From positions 10,001-21,725 of the forward strand of contig DHMK01000027.1 in NCBI GenBank assembly GCA_002405755.1: a DNA stretch of 11,725 bases. The letters are read 5' to 3'. Positions 1 through 7,393 of this stretch are shown here, piece after piece. The stretch is from Clostridiales bacterium UBA4644 (GTDB taxonomy: Bacteria; Bacillota; Clostridia; Oscillospirales; Butyricicoccaceae). The notes beneath the pieces were generated by a model. That model saw only the letters and a program-made list of their open reading frames with translations, was not told the DNA's origin and did no database searches. A program made the translations under genes and the position numbers. Each line of letters begins with the position of its first letter. The first letter of the stretch is position 1.

Positions 1-299
1 CTCATGGGGAAGGGGTTCGGCTTTTGAAACACCATGCCGATCTCCCGGCGCAGCGCACTAACGTCTACATCCGGCGCGAAAATATCATGGCCATCGTAAA
101 GGATCTGGCCCTGGATGCGGACGTTGGGCACCAGATCGTTCATCCGGTCGATCGTCTTCAAAAAGGTGGATTTGCCGCAGCCGGAGGGCCCGATGAGAGC
201 GGTGATGCTCTTTTCGGGGATGTCCATGCTGACGCTCTTCAGCGCCTGCGTGGGGCCGTACCACAGGCTGAGATCCTTCACACATAAAAGATTATTCAT
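1..299 (-). CDS. pstB: PstB, phosphate ABC transporter ATPase (N-terminal part, cut by window edge)
   Basis: Only the first 99 codons are present; the gene continues beyond the left edge. PstB hydrolyses ATP on the cytoplasmic face of the PstSCAB transporter to drive phosphate import. The visible protein starts MNNLLCVKDLSLWYG and carries a clear Walker A motif GPSGCGKST at about residues 38-46. It is followed by the PstB-typical FLKTIDRMNDLVPNVRI stretch and the Q-loop region GMVFQKPNPFPM at the very edge. The Walker B and signature motifs lie outside the window. The start is ATG at 299, eight bases after GAAAGGA, and the first 8 bases overlap the end of the kinase gene, so translation is probably coupled. 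Family assignment is secure from these motifs. Confidence 0.95.
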   Translation of the reverse strand, partial: MNNLLCVKDLSLWYGPTQALKSVSMDIPEKSITALIGPSGCGKSTFLKTIDRMNDLVPNVRIQGQILYDGHDIFAPDVDVSALRREIGMVFQKPNPFPM

Positions 300-1110
300 A
301 CCATATTCCTTTCAATGCCGGCTCAAAGGCCAGGCCGTACCAGTGGCCGGGCTGACGCTTTGCCGTTTCTTGGATGCAGCGGCGGCAGAACTTCGCCGCC
401 CGTTCCAGCGCTTCCTGCGGGCCTTTTCCACGGAGCAGCTCGCCGCACAGGGCGCTGGTGAACACATCGCCTGCTCCGTAAGGTGTCAGCGGCAGGCACT
501 CCTGCTGCAGGAGGACCTCCTGTCCGCCCAGCCGCGCCAGATAGCCGATGGTGTCTTTCCGCCGGATGCTGGTGATAACGGTGTTTTCCGTCTGCAGCGC
601 CTGCAGCAGCGCCCGGTCGTCGGCAGAAAAGGGCAGTCCTGCCAGCAGCGCGGCCTCCGTCCGGTTGGGCGTGATCCAGTGCGCCAGGGCGCAAAGCTCC
701 CGCATGGACTGAACCTGTGCTTCGCTAAAGCCGGGATAAAGGCTTCCATGGTCTCCCAAAACCGGATCAACCACCACCAGCGTATGCTCGTCTGCCAGCT
801 GCCGAATCAGATCTGACACAAGGCGAAGCTGTTCCGGCGAGATACAGTAGCCAACGGCGATACAGTCAAAGCGCAGCCCCAGCTGCGCCCAGTGGATGGG
901 AAAGCGGCGGAGCGCTTCCGTCATGTCCACTGATGCATAGCCGGTAAAACCGCCGGTGTGAGTGGAGAGGACGGCTGTCGGCAGCGGCACCGCCTCCACG
1001 CCGTAAGCAGAGAGGATCGGTAGCGACACGCTCAGCGAGCATTTGCCGAAGCAGGAGAGATCGTTGATCAAAAGGGTGCGTTTGAGTCCGCAGGGATTCA
1101 CCGGTCTCAT
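292..1110 (-). CDS. pdxY: Pyridoxal/pyridoxamine kinase-like protein, PfkB/ribokinase fold
   Basis: A 272-residue protein of the PfkB-type vitamin B6 kinase family, predicted to phosphorylate pyridoxal or pyridoxamine with ATP in the cytoplasm to feed pyridoxal phosphate salvage. Supporting motifs are the N-terminal INDLSCFGKCSL (about 15-26), PLPTAVLSTHTGG (42-54), VVVDPVLGDHG (112-122), ITPNRTEAALLAG (146-158) and the anion-hole/catalytic-base motif YGAGDVFTSAL (211-221, Asp215). The length fits the family. Its ATG overlaps the pstA stop codon by 4 bases (ATGA) and its end overlaps pstB by 8, so it is embedded in the pst operon and probably translated by coupling. That placement is odd, since pst operons normally run straight from pstA to pstB. 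The symbol is given at family level; substrate preference cannot be read from sequence. A ThiD-like hydroxymethylpyrimidine kinase is less likely given the INDLS and STHTGG motifs. Confidence 0.87.
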   Translation of the reverse strand: MRPVNPCGLKRTLLINDLSCFGKCSLSVSLPILSAYGVEAVPLPTAVLSTHTGGFTGYASVDMTEALRRFPIHWAQLGLRFDCIAVGYCISPEQLRLVSDLIRQLADEHTLVVVDPVLGDHGSLYPGFSEAQVQSMRELCALAHWITPNRTEAALLAGLPFSADDRALLQALQTENTVITSIRRKDTIGYLARLGGQEVLLQQECLPLTPYGAGDVFTSALCGELLRGKGPQEALERAAKFCRRCIQETAKRQPGHWYGLAFEPALKGIWYE

Positions 1111-1970
1111 TGACGGCTCCGTTTCCGGACCTGCCGACCCATGAACTCTGCGGCCAGATTGATGATCAGGGTCAGCAGCATCAGGATCGCCGCGATGGCA
1201 AAGGCCACGTCAAATTCGCCCCGTTCCTTGGCGTAGGTGTAAAGCGCCACGGTCAGGGTGGCGCCGGGGCTGGCCATGCCCAGCACGAACTTGTTGAGAG
1301 AATGGACCAGGCCGGCGGTGAACAGAAGGGCGGCAGATTCGCCAAGAATGCGCCCGGCAGAGAGGATGCAGCCGGTGACGATGCCATCGACACAGTTAGG
1401 GAGGACCACAGTGCGCACCACGCGCCATTTTCCCGCGCCCAGGGCAAAGGCCCCCTCCCGGTAGCTCTGGGGAACGGTCCGCAGGCTTTCCTGGGTGGTG
1501 CGGAGCACGGTGGGCAGGTTCATGATGACCAGCGTCAGCGCACCGGCCAGCAGCGAGGTCTGCAGCTGAAGGAGCTCGCAGAAAAACAGCATGCCCACCA
1601 GACCGTAGATGATGGAGGGAATGCCGGAAAGGGTCTCTGCCGCAGACTCGATCAACGCGACGACCTTTTTGTTCTGCGCGTATTCCGTCAGATAGACCGC
1701 CGCCCCAACGCCCAGGGGCAAAACGATCAGCAGCGCCGTCAGCAGGATCTGCAGCGTGTTGCAGATGTCCGGCAGGATGCCGATGGTGTCGGATACATAG
1801 CTGGGGCTGGTGGAGAGCAGCTGCCAGGTGATGTGGGGCAGGCCACGGTAAAGGACGAACCCCACCAGAAAGAGCACCAGCGCGGCGGCGAGCCCGGCGG
1901 AAAGCAGCAGGAGCCCCCGCAGCACGGCGTTGACGAGCTGCCGATGAAGGGAAGGTTTCCTTGTCAGCAT
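1107..1970 (-). CDS. pstA: PstA, phosphate ABC transporter permease
   Basis: A 287-residue integral membrane permease that pairs with PstC to form the phosphate channel. About six hydrophobic segments are visible, starting near residues 19-41 and 71-95 and ending near 256-275. The binding-protein-dependent permease EAA loop that contacts PstB lies at about 170-190 (YREGAFALGAGKWRVVRTVVLP). The ESAAETLSGIPSIIYGLVGM block at 108-127 is typical of PstA/PstC proteins, and the late GRILGESAALLFTAG block is typical of PstA. ATG at 1970 follows a good ribosome site (AAGGAG) lying inside the end of pstC, with only one base between the two genes. The downstream kinase start overlaps the stop by 4 bases. 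Nothing looks broken. Confidence 0.95.
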   Translation of the reverse strand: MLTRKPSLHRQLVNAVLRGLLLLSAGLAAALVLFLVGFVLYRGLPHITWQLLSTSPSYVSDTIGILPDICNTLQILLTALLIVLPLGVGAAVYLTEYAQNKKVVALIESAAETLSGIPSIIYGLVGMLFFCELLQLQTSLLAGALTLVIMNLPTVLRTTQESLRTVPQSYREGAFALGAGKWRVVRTVVLPNCVDGIVTGCILSAGRILGESAALLFTAGLVHSLNKFVLGMASPGATLTVALYTYAKERGEFDVAFAIAAILMLLTLIINLAAEFMGRQVRKRSRQ

Positions 1971-1971
1971 A

Positions 1972-2838
1972 TCAGTTCTCCTTTTTCCGCCGGAAGAAGA
2001 AGTTCAGCGCGGCGTTGATCAGCAGAATGAATACATAAAGCACCAGCGCGATGGAAAACAGCGCCTGCCGCTGCAGGCCGGAGGAATAAGACATCTCGCT
2101 GGCCACCGCCGTGGTAAGAAAGCGCACGCTTTCAAACAGCGACGGCATATTGGGCACATTGCCGGAGACCATCATGACGGCCATGGCTTCGCCGATGGCC
2201 CGGCCCACGCCCAGCACCACCGCTGCGGCGATGCCGCTTCTGGCCGCCGGGACGGAGACGCGGAACCAGGTCTCTGCCGGCGTTGCGCCCAGCGCCAGCG
2301 ATGCATCCTCATATTCCCTGGGCACCGCGTCCAGCGCGTTCACCGAGACCTTGATGATGGAGGGCAGGATCATGACGGCTAGCACGATCATGGCTGCCAG
2401 AAGGCCTGAGCCGTCCGGCAGGTGAAACAGCTTGCGGATGCCCGGCACCAGCACCAGCATGCCCACCAGACCGTAGACCACCGAGGGAATGCCGGCCAGC
2501 AGGCTCACCGCCGATTCCAAAACGGCCCGGACGGGCTTTGGCGCCATCTTGCAAAGGTAGATCGCCGCCAGAACCCCCACCGGGACGCCGATGACGATGG
2601 CGCCGCAGGTGCCGTAGATGCTGGTGAGGATAAAGGGCAGGATGCCGAACTTTGGCTCCGTCGCTGTGGAGGCCCATTCGCGGCCCAGCAAAAACCGGCC
2701 CAGACCGATCTTTGCGATGGCCGGAACGCCCGCCAGGATCAGGTAGACCGTGATGAGCAGCACGCAGCCCACCGTCACCAGACCCAACAGGAGGAAGATG
2801 CCGTGAACGGCATCTTCCATCGTGTTTCTGTGCTTCAT
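1972..2838 (-). CDS. pstC: PstC, phosphate ABC transporter permease
   Basis: A 288-residue membrane permease, partner of PstA. Hydrophobic segments start near residues 12-36, and the SLLAGIPSVVYGLVGMLVLV block (112-131) and GRAIGEAMAVMMVSGN (212-227) are PstC hallmarks. The EAA loop is at about 176-196 (YEDASLALGATPAETWFRVS). The start lies only 7 bases after the pstS stop, and I see no good Shine-Dalgarno sequence before it, so translation probably depends on ribosomes finishing pstS. A second in-frame ATG (residue 7) is no better supplied and the first is kept. There is no terminator between pstS and pstC, so receptor and channel share one transcript. Confidence 0.95.
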   Translation of the reverse strand: MKHRNTMEDAVHGIFLLLGLVTVGCVLLITVYLILAGVPAIAKIGLGRFLLGREWASTATEPKFGILPFILTSIYGTCGAIVIGVPVGVLAAIYLCKMAPKPVRAVLESAVSLLAGIPSVVYGLVGMLVLVPGIRKLFHLPDGSGLLAAMIVLAVMILPSIIKVSVNALDAVPREYEDASLALGATPAETWFRVSVPAARSGIAAAVVLGVGRAIGEAMAVMMVSGNVPNMPSLFESVRFLTTAVASEMSYSSGLQRQALFSIALVLYVFILLINAALNFFFRRKKEN

Positions 2839-2845
2839 ATCGTGT

Positions 2846-3652
2846 TTAGTGGTTCATGGGAACGGCGCCGGCGGTCTGGATATAGGGCGCCGCTTCCGCG
2901 CTCAGCGCGAAATCGAAGAACTTCTGGGCGCTGGCGGAGAGGGTCTGGCCGGTACGGGTCACCAGCACGAAGGGGCGCTGGATCACATAGCTGCCGTCCT
3001 GCACAGAGGCCTCCGTGGGCGCGACGCCGTCCACCGTCAGGGCCTTGACGCTGTCCTTCAGGGAGGCCAGAGAGGCGTAGCCGATGGCGTCCGGATTCTG
3101 GGCCACGGTGGCGATCACATCGCCGGTGGAGGTCAGCTCCTGCCGGTACTGGCAGGCGTCCTTGGTGCCGGTGATGGATTCAAAGCCGTCCCGGGTACCG
3201 GAGCCGGCCTCCCGGCCGATGAGAACGATGGCCGCATCGCTGCCGCCCAGCTCAGACCAGTTGGTGATCTTGCCGGTGTAAATGTCGGCGATCTGAGCAA
3301 CGCTCAGGTCGGAGACCGGGTTGTCCGGATGCACGATCATGGCAATGCCGTCCAGGGCGACCACGGTCTCGGTAAGGGTCTGCTTTTCCTCATCCTTCAG
3401 AGCGCGGCTGGAAAGACCGATGTCGCAGCGGCCCTCGGAGACCGCCTGGATCCCGGTGCCGGAGCCGGTGGGGTTATAGGTGACGGTAATGCCTTCCTTC
3501 TGCTGGAATGCTTCTGCCAGCGTTCCGATGACCTTTTCCATGGAGGTGGAGCCGTCGGTGGTGACGGTATCCTTCTTGGTGCAGCCGGCCAGGCTCAGCG
3601 CGGTGAGGGCAAAGGCAAGGATCGCAGCAGCGGTTCTGATGGTTTTTTTCAT
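2846..3652 (-). CDS. pstS: PstS, phosphate-binding lipoprotein
   Basis: A 268-residue periplasm-side (here membrane-anchored extracellular) phosphate receptor that delivers phosphate to PstC/PstA. The N-terminus is a lipoprotein signal peptide: positive MKK, hydrophobic stretch to about residue 20, lipobox LAGC with the lipidated Cys24. Phosphate-contact motifs of the PstS family are visible: DGSTSMEK (33-40), PTGSGTGIQA (61-70) and GREAGSGTRDGFE (146-158). Other family landmarks are ADIYTGKITNWSELGG (122-137) and the NPDAIGYAS segment (186-194). Start ATG at 3652 follows a strong AAAGGAG site about 7 bases upstream. It is the first gene of the minus-strand operon and faces the secreted-protein cluster across a 424-base divergent intergenic region. 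Expression is presumably phosphate-responsive, as for pst genes in general, but I see only weak site evidence for that. Confidence 0.96.
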   Translation of the reverse strand: MKKTIRTAAAILAFALTALSLAGCTKKDTVTTDGSTSMEKVIGTLAEAFQQKEGITVTYNPTGSGTGIQAVSEGRCDIGLSSRALKDEEKQTLTETVVALDGIAMIVHPDNPVSDLSVAQIADIYTGKITNWSELGGSDAAIVLIGREAGSGTRDGFESITGTKDACQYRQELTSTGDVIATVAQNPDAIGYASLASLKDSVKALTVDGVAPTEASVQDGSYVIQRPFVLVTRTGQTLSASAQKFFDFALSAEAAPYIQTAGAVPMNH

Positions 3653-3714
3653 GGTTATGATCTCCTTTCAGGCGTTTGGTTTTCTCGATTACAGCTTCAG
3701 CATACCGCGCAAAC

Positions 3715-3742
3715 ATCAAAAGTAATATCGCGGCTTTGTAAA
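3715..3742 (-). promoter_or_regulatory. Candidate pstS promoter with possible Pho-type sites
   Basis: Read on the minus strand, TTTACA (3742-3737) and TTTGAT (3720-3715) are separated by 16 bases and would start transcription roughly 55 bases before pstS. The -35 matches consensus at 5 of 6 positions and the -10 at 4 of 6. The motif TTTGATG occurs twice on this strand, at 3754-3748 and 3720-3714, 34 bases apart and flanking TTTACA. This might mark a response-regulator site, but it does not match a clean Pho box and is only suggestive. Confidence 0.3.
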
Positions 3743-3938
3743 GACTTCATCAAATTTTGCGTGCGCCGAAAGAAAACGATCCGCGTCGGCGGGACGCCCT
3801 TGCAGCCGGGCCGCGCAAAACGACGGACGGAAAAAGAAAAATGCGGCGGAATGTTGATTTTATCACAAAGCAGCCAGGGTAAATCGGCCTTTTTGCAAAC
3901 AAAAGCAATGATTTTTCTGGCGGAGAGGCGGTTTCCTA

Positions 3939-3967
3939 TTGATTTCCTTTTGTGCCCGTGCTATAAT
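3939..3967 (+). promoter_or_regulatory. Sigma-A-type promoter of the secreted-protein cluster
   Basis: TTGATT (3939-3944), a 17-base spacer and TATAAT (3962-3967), with an extended -10 TG at 3959-3960. This is close to ideal housekeeping sigma-factor consensus and points at the signal peptidase gene. Predicted start is near 3974, leaving a leader of about 100 bases. It is the best promoter in the window and probably drives at least the first four genes of the cluster. Confidence 0.8.
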
Positions 3968-4076
3968 TTCTGATAGCATGGCCGAGGTAGGACCAGCTTT
4001 GTTATTCTGAAATGAAATTGAGTCGGAGACGGGCAAAAAAGAAAAGGGAAGCGCAGTTAAAGAGAGGGCATGGATC

Positions 4077-4808
4077 ATGAAAAAAGCGTGGAACGTGGTA
4101 AAAAACATATTCACCTGGGCGGTCATACTGATCGCCGTCGGCATGATGATCTTTACGATCGTCTCGGTCAACACCTTTGACCGGGCAGACAGGAACCTGT
4201 TTGGCTACAAGGCGTTTATCGTCCTGTCAGACTCCATGAGCGCCACAGATTTCTCCGCCGGCGACCTGGTGCTGGTAAAGGAAGTGGATCCCGCCACCCT
4301 CCGGGAGGGCGACATCATCTCCTTCTCCTCGCAAAACACCAGCAACTTCGGCGAGATCGTCACCCATAAGATCCGCAAGGTGACCACTGATGAAAACGGC
4401 GATACCGCCTTCGTCACCTACGGTACCACCACCAATACGGACGATGAAGCGCTGGTGACCTTCCCCTTCGTGATCGGCAAATACCAGACCAGGCTCCCCG
4501 GCGTCGGTAAGTTTTTCACCTTCCTCAAGACGGTCCCGGGCTATATCTGTTGCATCCTGACGCCGTTTATCGTGCTCATCGTCCTGCAGCTGGTCAACTT
4601 CATCAAGATCTTCCGGGCCTATAAAAAGGAGCAGATGGCAGACCTGACCCGTGAGCGGGAGCAGATCGCGGAGGAGCGCAAGAAATCGGAGGCCATGATG
4701 AACGAGCTGCTGGCCCTCAAGGCCCAGCTGGACGCCCAGAAGGGCGCCCCCCCCGCGCCGGAAGCAGCTCCGGCGGAAGCGCCCCCCGCGGAAACAGACA
4801 AGGAATAA
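4077..4808 (+). CDS. sipW: SipW-type (ER-type) signal peptidase I, with coiled-coil tail
   Basis: A 243-residue membrane serine peptidase predicted to cleave signal peptides of the TasA-like proteins encoded downstream. Transmembrane segment 1 is at about 12-32. The box B motif VLSDSMS places the catalytic serine at Ser53. GDIISF (78-83) and IVTHKI (95-99) with His97 give the Ser/His pair of ER-type signalases, where bacterial type I enzymes use Ser/Lys. The region 114-124 (TYGTTTNTDDE) stands where many relatives have KGDANN, so this box is divergent. A second membrane segment at 156-176 is followed by a charged heptad-like region (about 180-222) and a Pro/Ala/Glu-rich end, a longer tail than in the second peptidase here. 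By topology the tail should be cytoplasmic. ATG at 4077 follows AGAGAGGG; an out-of-frame ATG at 4070 abuts that site and is unlikely to be used. The gene is first behind the promoter at 3939-3967. Confidence 0.9.
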   Translation: MKKAWNVVKNIFTWAVILIAVGMMIFTIVSVNTFDRADRNLFGYKAFIVLSDSMSATDFSAGDLVLVKEVDPATLREGDIISFSSQNTSNFGEIVTHKIRKVTTDENGDTAFVTYGTTTNTDDEALVTFPFVIGKYQTRLPGVGKFFTFLKTVPGYICCILTPFIVLIVLQLVNFIKIFRAYKKEQMADLTREREQIAEERKKSEAMMNELLALKAQLDAQKGAPPAPEAAPAEAPPAETDKE

Positions 4809-4848
4809 TGCAAAATACGGTATTATTAAGATAGGGAGGAACCCAGGT

Positions 4849-6039
4849 ATGATGTTTCGTTCAAAGGCACAGAGCGGTAAGCGCATGGCGCCCCGGAAGC
4901 GCTCCCTGCTGGAAAAGGGGCTGGTCAGCTGCCTCGTTCTGATCGCGGTCAGCAGTATGCTTTTCGTCAGCACGACTCTGTCGTGGTTCTCCGATCAGGT
5001 GGCCACCGGCGGCACGATGATCAAGAGCGGTAATTATGAAATAAAAATGGTTGCGGGCGGCGAGGCCATCGCTGCCGGCGAAGGCGGAACCGTTGTGCAG
5101 AACGCCATTCAGATGACCCGCGTGGATAAGGAAAGCAATGTTTGGGAGCCGGGCGCGGTCTTTGTGTCCGACCCGATCTATGTGGAAAACACCGGCGAGA
5201 TAGAGCTGGAATATCAGCTGCAGCTGCTGACGGCCAGCGAGCTGGAAAACAGCGGGCTGGAGCTGGATGAAGACGCCCAGCAGGATATGCGCCTGCTGAA
5301 TGTGATCGATTTCAAGATCGTGGACGCGGCGCTGCTGGACAGCTCTGCCGTGTCTGTGTTCTCGGCCAACGGCGTCGACACGGGAAGCGCAAACCTTTTG
5401 GACAAGGTCGATACGGTCTTTGAGGATTACCCCGCGCTGACGGATGTCCGCGTGGAGGATAATGCCAATCTTGTTTCCTCCGAGACGGCGGCTGGCAAGG
5501 TGTTCAAGCTCAGCCCTGCAGACGATGAAATTGCTGTTTTTGGAGCGAACACGACCTCGGCCAGCCGCAGCAGCAGCTTCGTCATCGTGGGCCGGATGGA
5601 TCCCAACGCCGATATCAGCTATGCTGGCATGACGCTAGAGGTTCCCTTCGTCCTGGTGGTCAAGAGCCAGCAGGCCGGCTTTACCTGGACCGAGATCCAG
5701 ACCGTCCTCTGCACCGAGGAGTCTCACAATCAGACCGCCGGTAACGCCAGCGCCTTTATTAATATGGAGCAAGGCTATTGGAAATATGAAAACGGCGACC
5801 ACGTCTATCACTGCGCCATCTGCCAGCAGAAGCTGCTGACGGAAAATGCGCAGGCGGCGGTACGCGATCACGCCCTTATCGCCGAGCAGGCCTTTGAAAG
5901 CAACGGCGGCGCCAGCGTCCGCACCACGGTCAACGGCAGCGCGGTGGATTATTACTGCAGCGTGTGCGGCGAGCGCATTGCCACGGCCAGCGGCAATACC
6001 CTGCTGATCTACGGTACCGGCGAAGTCGTCACAAAGTGA
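4849..6039 (+). CDS. TasA-like SipW-dependent secreted protein with two CxxC pairs
   Basis: A 396-residue secreted protein. The basic start is followed by a hydrophobic segment (about 24-42) ending in STTLSWFSDQ (41-50), the signal-peptide/cleavage pattern typical of TasA/camelysin proteins processed by SipW. The TasA-like domain then runs to about 275; landmarks are WEPGAVFVSDPIYVENTG (99-116), followed by a residue pattern EYQLQL, and YAGMTLEVPFVLVVKSQQ (258-275). The C-terminal 110 residues differ: HCAIC (321-325) and YYCSVCGERI (368-377) form two CxxC pairs 44 residues apart, with His321 and His341 nearby. This could bind metal or form disulfides. Start ATG at 4849 has AGGGAGGA 8 bases upstream; an ATG immediately follows it. 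The gene lies 40 bases after the first peptidase gene. Family assignment is firm for the N-terminal two-thirds; the tail function is unknown. Confidence 0.85.
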   Translation: MMFRSKAQSGKRMAPRKRSLLEKGLVSCLVLIAVSSMLFVSTTLSWFSDQVATGGTMIKSGNYEIKMVAGGEAIAAGEGGTVVQNAIQMTRVDKESNVWEPGAVFVSDPIYVENTGEIELEYQLQLLTASELENSGLELDEDAQQDMRLLNVIDFKIVDAALLDSSAVSVFSANGVDTGSANLLDKVDTVFEDYPALTDVRVEDNANLVSSETAAGKVFKLSPADDEIAVFGANTTSASRSSSFVIVGRMDPNADISYAGMTLEVPFVLVVKSQQAGFTWTEIQTVLCTEESHNQTAGNASAFINMEQGYWKYENGDHVYHCAICQQKLLTENAQAAVRDHALIAEQAFESNGGASVRTTVNGSAVDYYCSVCGERIATASGNTLLIYGTGEVVTK

Positions 6040-6071
6040 GCGGCCCAAGGTTCGGGAGCGAGGTGAACCCT

Positions 6072-6794
6072 ATGCCTGAAAGAAAAAATCCAACGCGGCG
6101 CAGCGCCCTGCTGGCCTGTGCGCTGGCGGCCATGATGCTTTTGGCCGCCCTGCCCGCCACGGCGGCGTGGTATGCCACCCAAAGCGCCGCCGCCGGCAGC
6201 GCCATCGCCACGGCCACTTTTGCGGTGGCGGAAGATACCAGGTCCAAAACGGAGTCTGCAGCGCTGTCGCGGTCGGATCTTGCGGAGCTGTCGGAGCGAT
6301 ATGAAGAAGCCCTGTGGGATTCCATCGAGGTCGCCGATGCGCTGTATTACGGCGCCACCGTTGTCACCGTCACGGCCGATCGGGATAACACCGCCAGCGG
6401 CTATCTTATCGTCACCTATAATAATAGCGATTATTACAGCGACTTTATCGCGCCAGGCGAGCGCGTTGCTTTCACCGTGCCCGGCGGCACAGTCCGGGGC
6501 AGCAACGGCAAGATCACCGTCAGCGGGAAAGATGCCCGTGGCAACGAGTATAGCAGCGAATTCGTCATCGAAACCGGCTGGGGCCAGCCGGAAGGGAAGC
6601 TGACGCTGAAGGACCTGCAAGAAGCGCTGGACGCGCAGACGGCAGAGCTGATCGCCCTGCAGAAGGAGGCCTATCTGCAGGAGCTTGCGGACAGGCTGGC
6701 GCAGGCAAAGCAGGCCGCGGAGGAAGCGGCAAATCAGGCCGGACAGACCACCGAAGCCGGCGCAGAGATGACCGACATTTTTGCAGGAAGCTGA
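6072..6794 (+). CDS. Small TasA/camelysin-like secreted protein with alanine-rich coiled-coil tail
   Basis: A 240-residue protein. The reading frame is open further upstream (to 5964), but that would overlap the previous gene by 76 bases. ATG at 6072 has GGGAGCGAGG about 8 bases before it and gives a proper signal peptide: basic PERKNPTRR, hydrophobic 11-30, then ATAAWYATQSAAAGS, which resembles the AWF cleavage region of SipW substrates. Residues 95-170 contain a beta-rich repeat-like segment (YLIVTYNNSDYYSDFIAPGE, 111-130). Residues about 178-225 are a Gln/Ala/Glu/Leu-rich helix with strong heptad character, suggesting oligomerisation. There is no sorting motif or membrane anchor at the C-terminus. 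It ends one base before the second peptidase gene. The assignment to the camelysin group rests mainly on signal peptide and context; the mature part is not closely recognisable. Confidence 0.72.
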   Translation: MPERKNPTRRSALLACALAAMMLLAALPATAAWYATQSAAAGSAIATATFAVAEDTRSKTESAALSRSDLAELSERYEEALWDSIEVADALYYGATVVTVTADRDNTASGYLIVTYNNSDYYSDFIAPGERVAFTVPGGTVRGSNGKITVSGKDARGNEYSSEFVIETGWGQPEGKLTLKDLQEALDAQTAELIALQKEAYLQELADRLAQAKQAAEEAANQAGQTTEAGAEMTDIFAGS

Positions 6795-6795
6795 T

Positions 6796-7380
6796 ATGAA
6801 AAAAACCGTTAAAAAAATCTGGGATATCGTGTCCACCGTGCTGGTGGCGGCCATCGTGCTGGTGGCGCTGCTGCTGGCGGGGACGCGCCTTGCCGGGATG
6901 CGCGCCTATACGGTGCTCTCCGGTTCCATGGAGCCGACCTACCATGTGGGTTCGCTGCTGTTTGTCAAGCAGGTGGATCCCGCCGAGGTCAAGGCCGGCG
7001 ACCCCATTACTTATCTTATCGCGGAAAAGCAGGTGGTGACCCACCGCTGCGTGGAGGTTCTGCCCGATGAGGAGGATCCCTCCATCCTGCGCTTCCGCAC
7101 CAAGGGCGATGCCAATAATGTGGAGGACGGGACGCTGGTCCACGAAAATAACCTTATCGGAAAGCCTGTGTTTTCCGTCCCGCTGCTGGGCTTCGCGGCC
7201 AATTATATCCAGCATCCGCCCGGGACCTATGTGGCCATCGCCATCGCGGCGCTGATCATCCTGCTGGCCTTTTTGCCCTCCGAGGGGAAAAAGAGCGGAG
7301 ACGATGGCAAAGAAAAATCTGTTTCCCAGGCTTCGGGCGAAGCCTTTCCGCCGGAGGATCCCGGCGAAAATAAAAAGTAA
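6796..7380 (+). CDS. sipW: SipW-type (ER-type) signal peptidase I, second copy
   Basis: A 194-residue peptidase, close to the usual length for SipW. Transmembrane segment 1 is at about 9-31. VLSGSMEPTY (40-49) gives catalytic Ser44. VTHRCVEV (81-88) gives His83, and RTKGDANNVEDG (101-112) supplies the conserved acidic box with Asp105 and Asp111. LIGKPVFSVPLLG (120-132) is the family-typical segment before the second membrane helix (about 145-161), and a short charged tail follows. ATG at 6796 lies one base after the previous stop with AGGAAG upstream; a TTG at 6781 in the same frame is possible but overlaps the previous gene. This copy keeps the standard family boxes that the first copy has lost, so the two are probably not recent duplicates. 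It precedes the next set of TasA-like genes and is a good candidate for processing them. Confidence 0.92.
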   Translation: MKKTVKKIWDIVSTVLVAAIVLVALLLAGTRLAGMRAYTVLSGSMEPTYHVGSLLFVKQVDPAEVKAGDPITYLIAEKQVVTHRCVEVLPDEEDPSILRFRTKGDANNVEDGTLVHENNLIGKPVFSVPLLGFAANYIQHPPGTYVAIAIAALIILLAFLPSEGKKSGDDGKEKSVSQASGEAFPPEDPGENKK

Positions 7381-7393
7381 GAAGAAAGAGACG

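Larger units (their letters stand above)
3653..4076. other. Divergent intergenic region between pstS and the first signal peptidase gene
   Basis: This 424-base stretch has no convincing gene. It holds the ribosome site of pstS (3661-3668 read on the minus strand), a weak minus-strand promoter candidate at 3715-3742, a strong plus-strand promoter at 3939-3967, and about 100 bases of leader before the peptidase gene. The central part (3780-3835) is GC-rich with a small perfect hairpin (GGCG-GGA-CGCC); flanks are AT-rich. A second minus-strand promoter candidate (TTTACC, 15-base spacer, TAAAAT, at 3883-3857) is weaker because of its short spacer. I looked for a known riboswitch in the leader and recognised none. 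Confidence 0.6.

Noticed and set aside
2822..3973. Plus-strand open frame of 383 codons across pstS
   Set aside because: Antisense to an unmistakable PstS lipoprotein; low-complexity Gly/Asp/Val-rich translation typical of a shadow frame.
3974..4076. Possible riboswitch (for example cyclic di-GMP) in the leader of the first peptidase gene
   Set aside because: I could not find the conserved core of any riboswitch class I know, nor a strong stem; the leader ends in a purine-rich, unstructured stretch.
5964..6071. Upstream extension of the small coiled-coil protein
   Set aside because: It overlaps the preceding gene by 76 bases and would put 36 residues before the signal peptide; ATG at 6072 has its own ribosome site.
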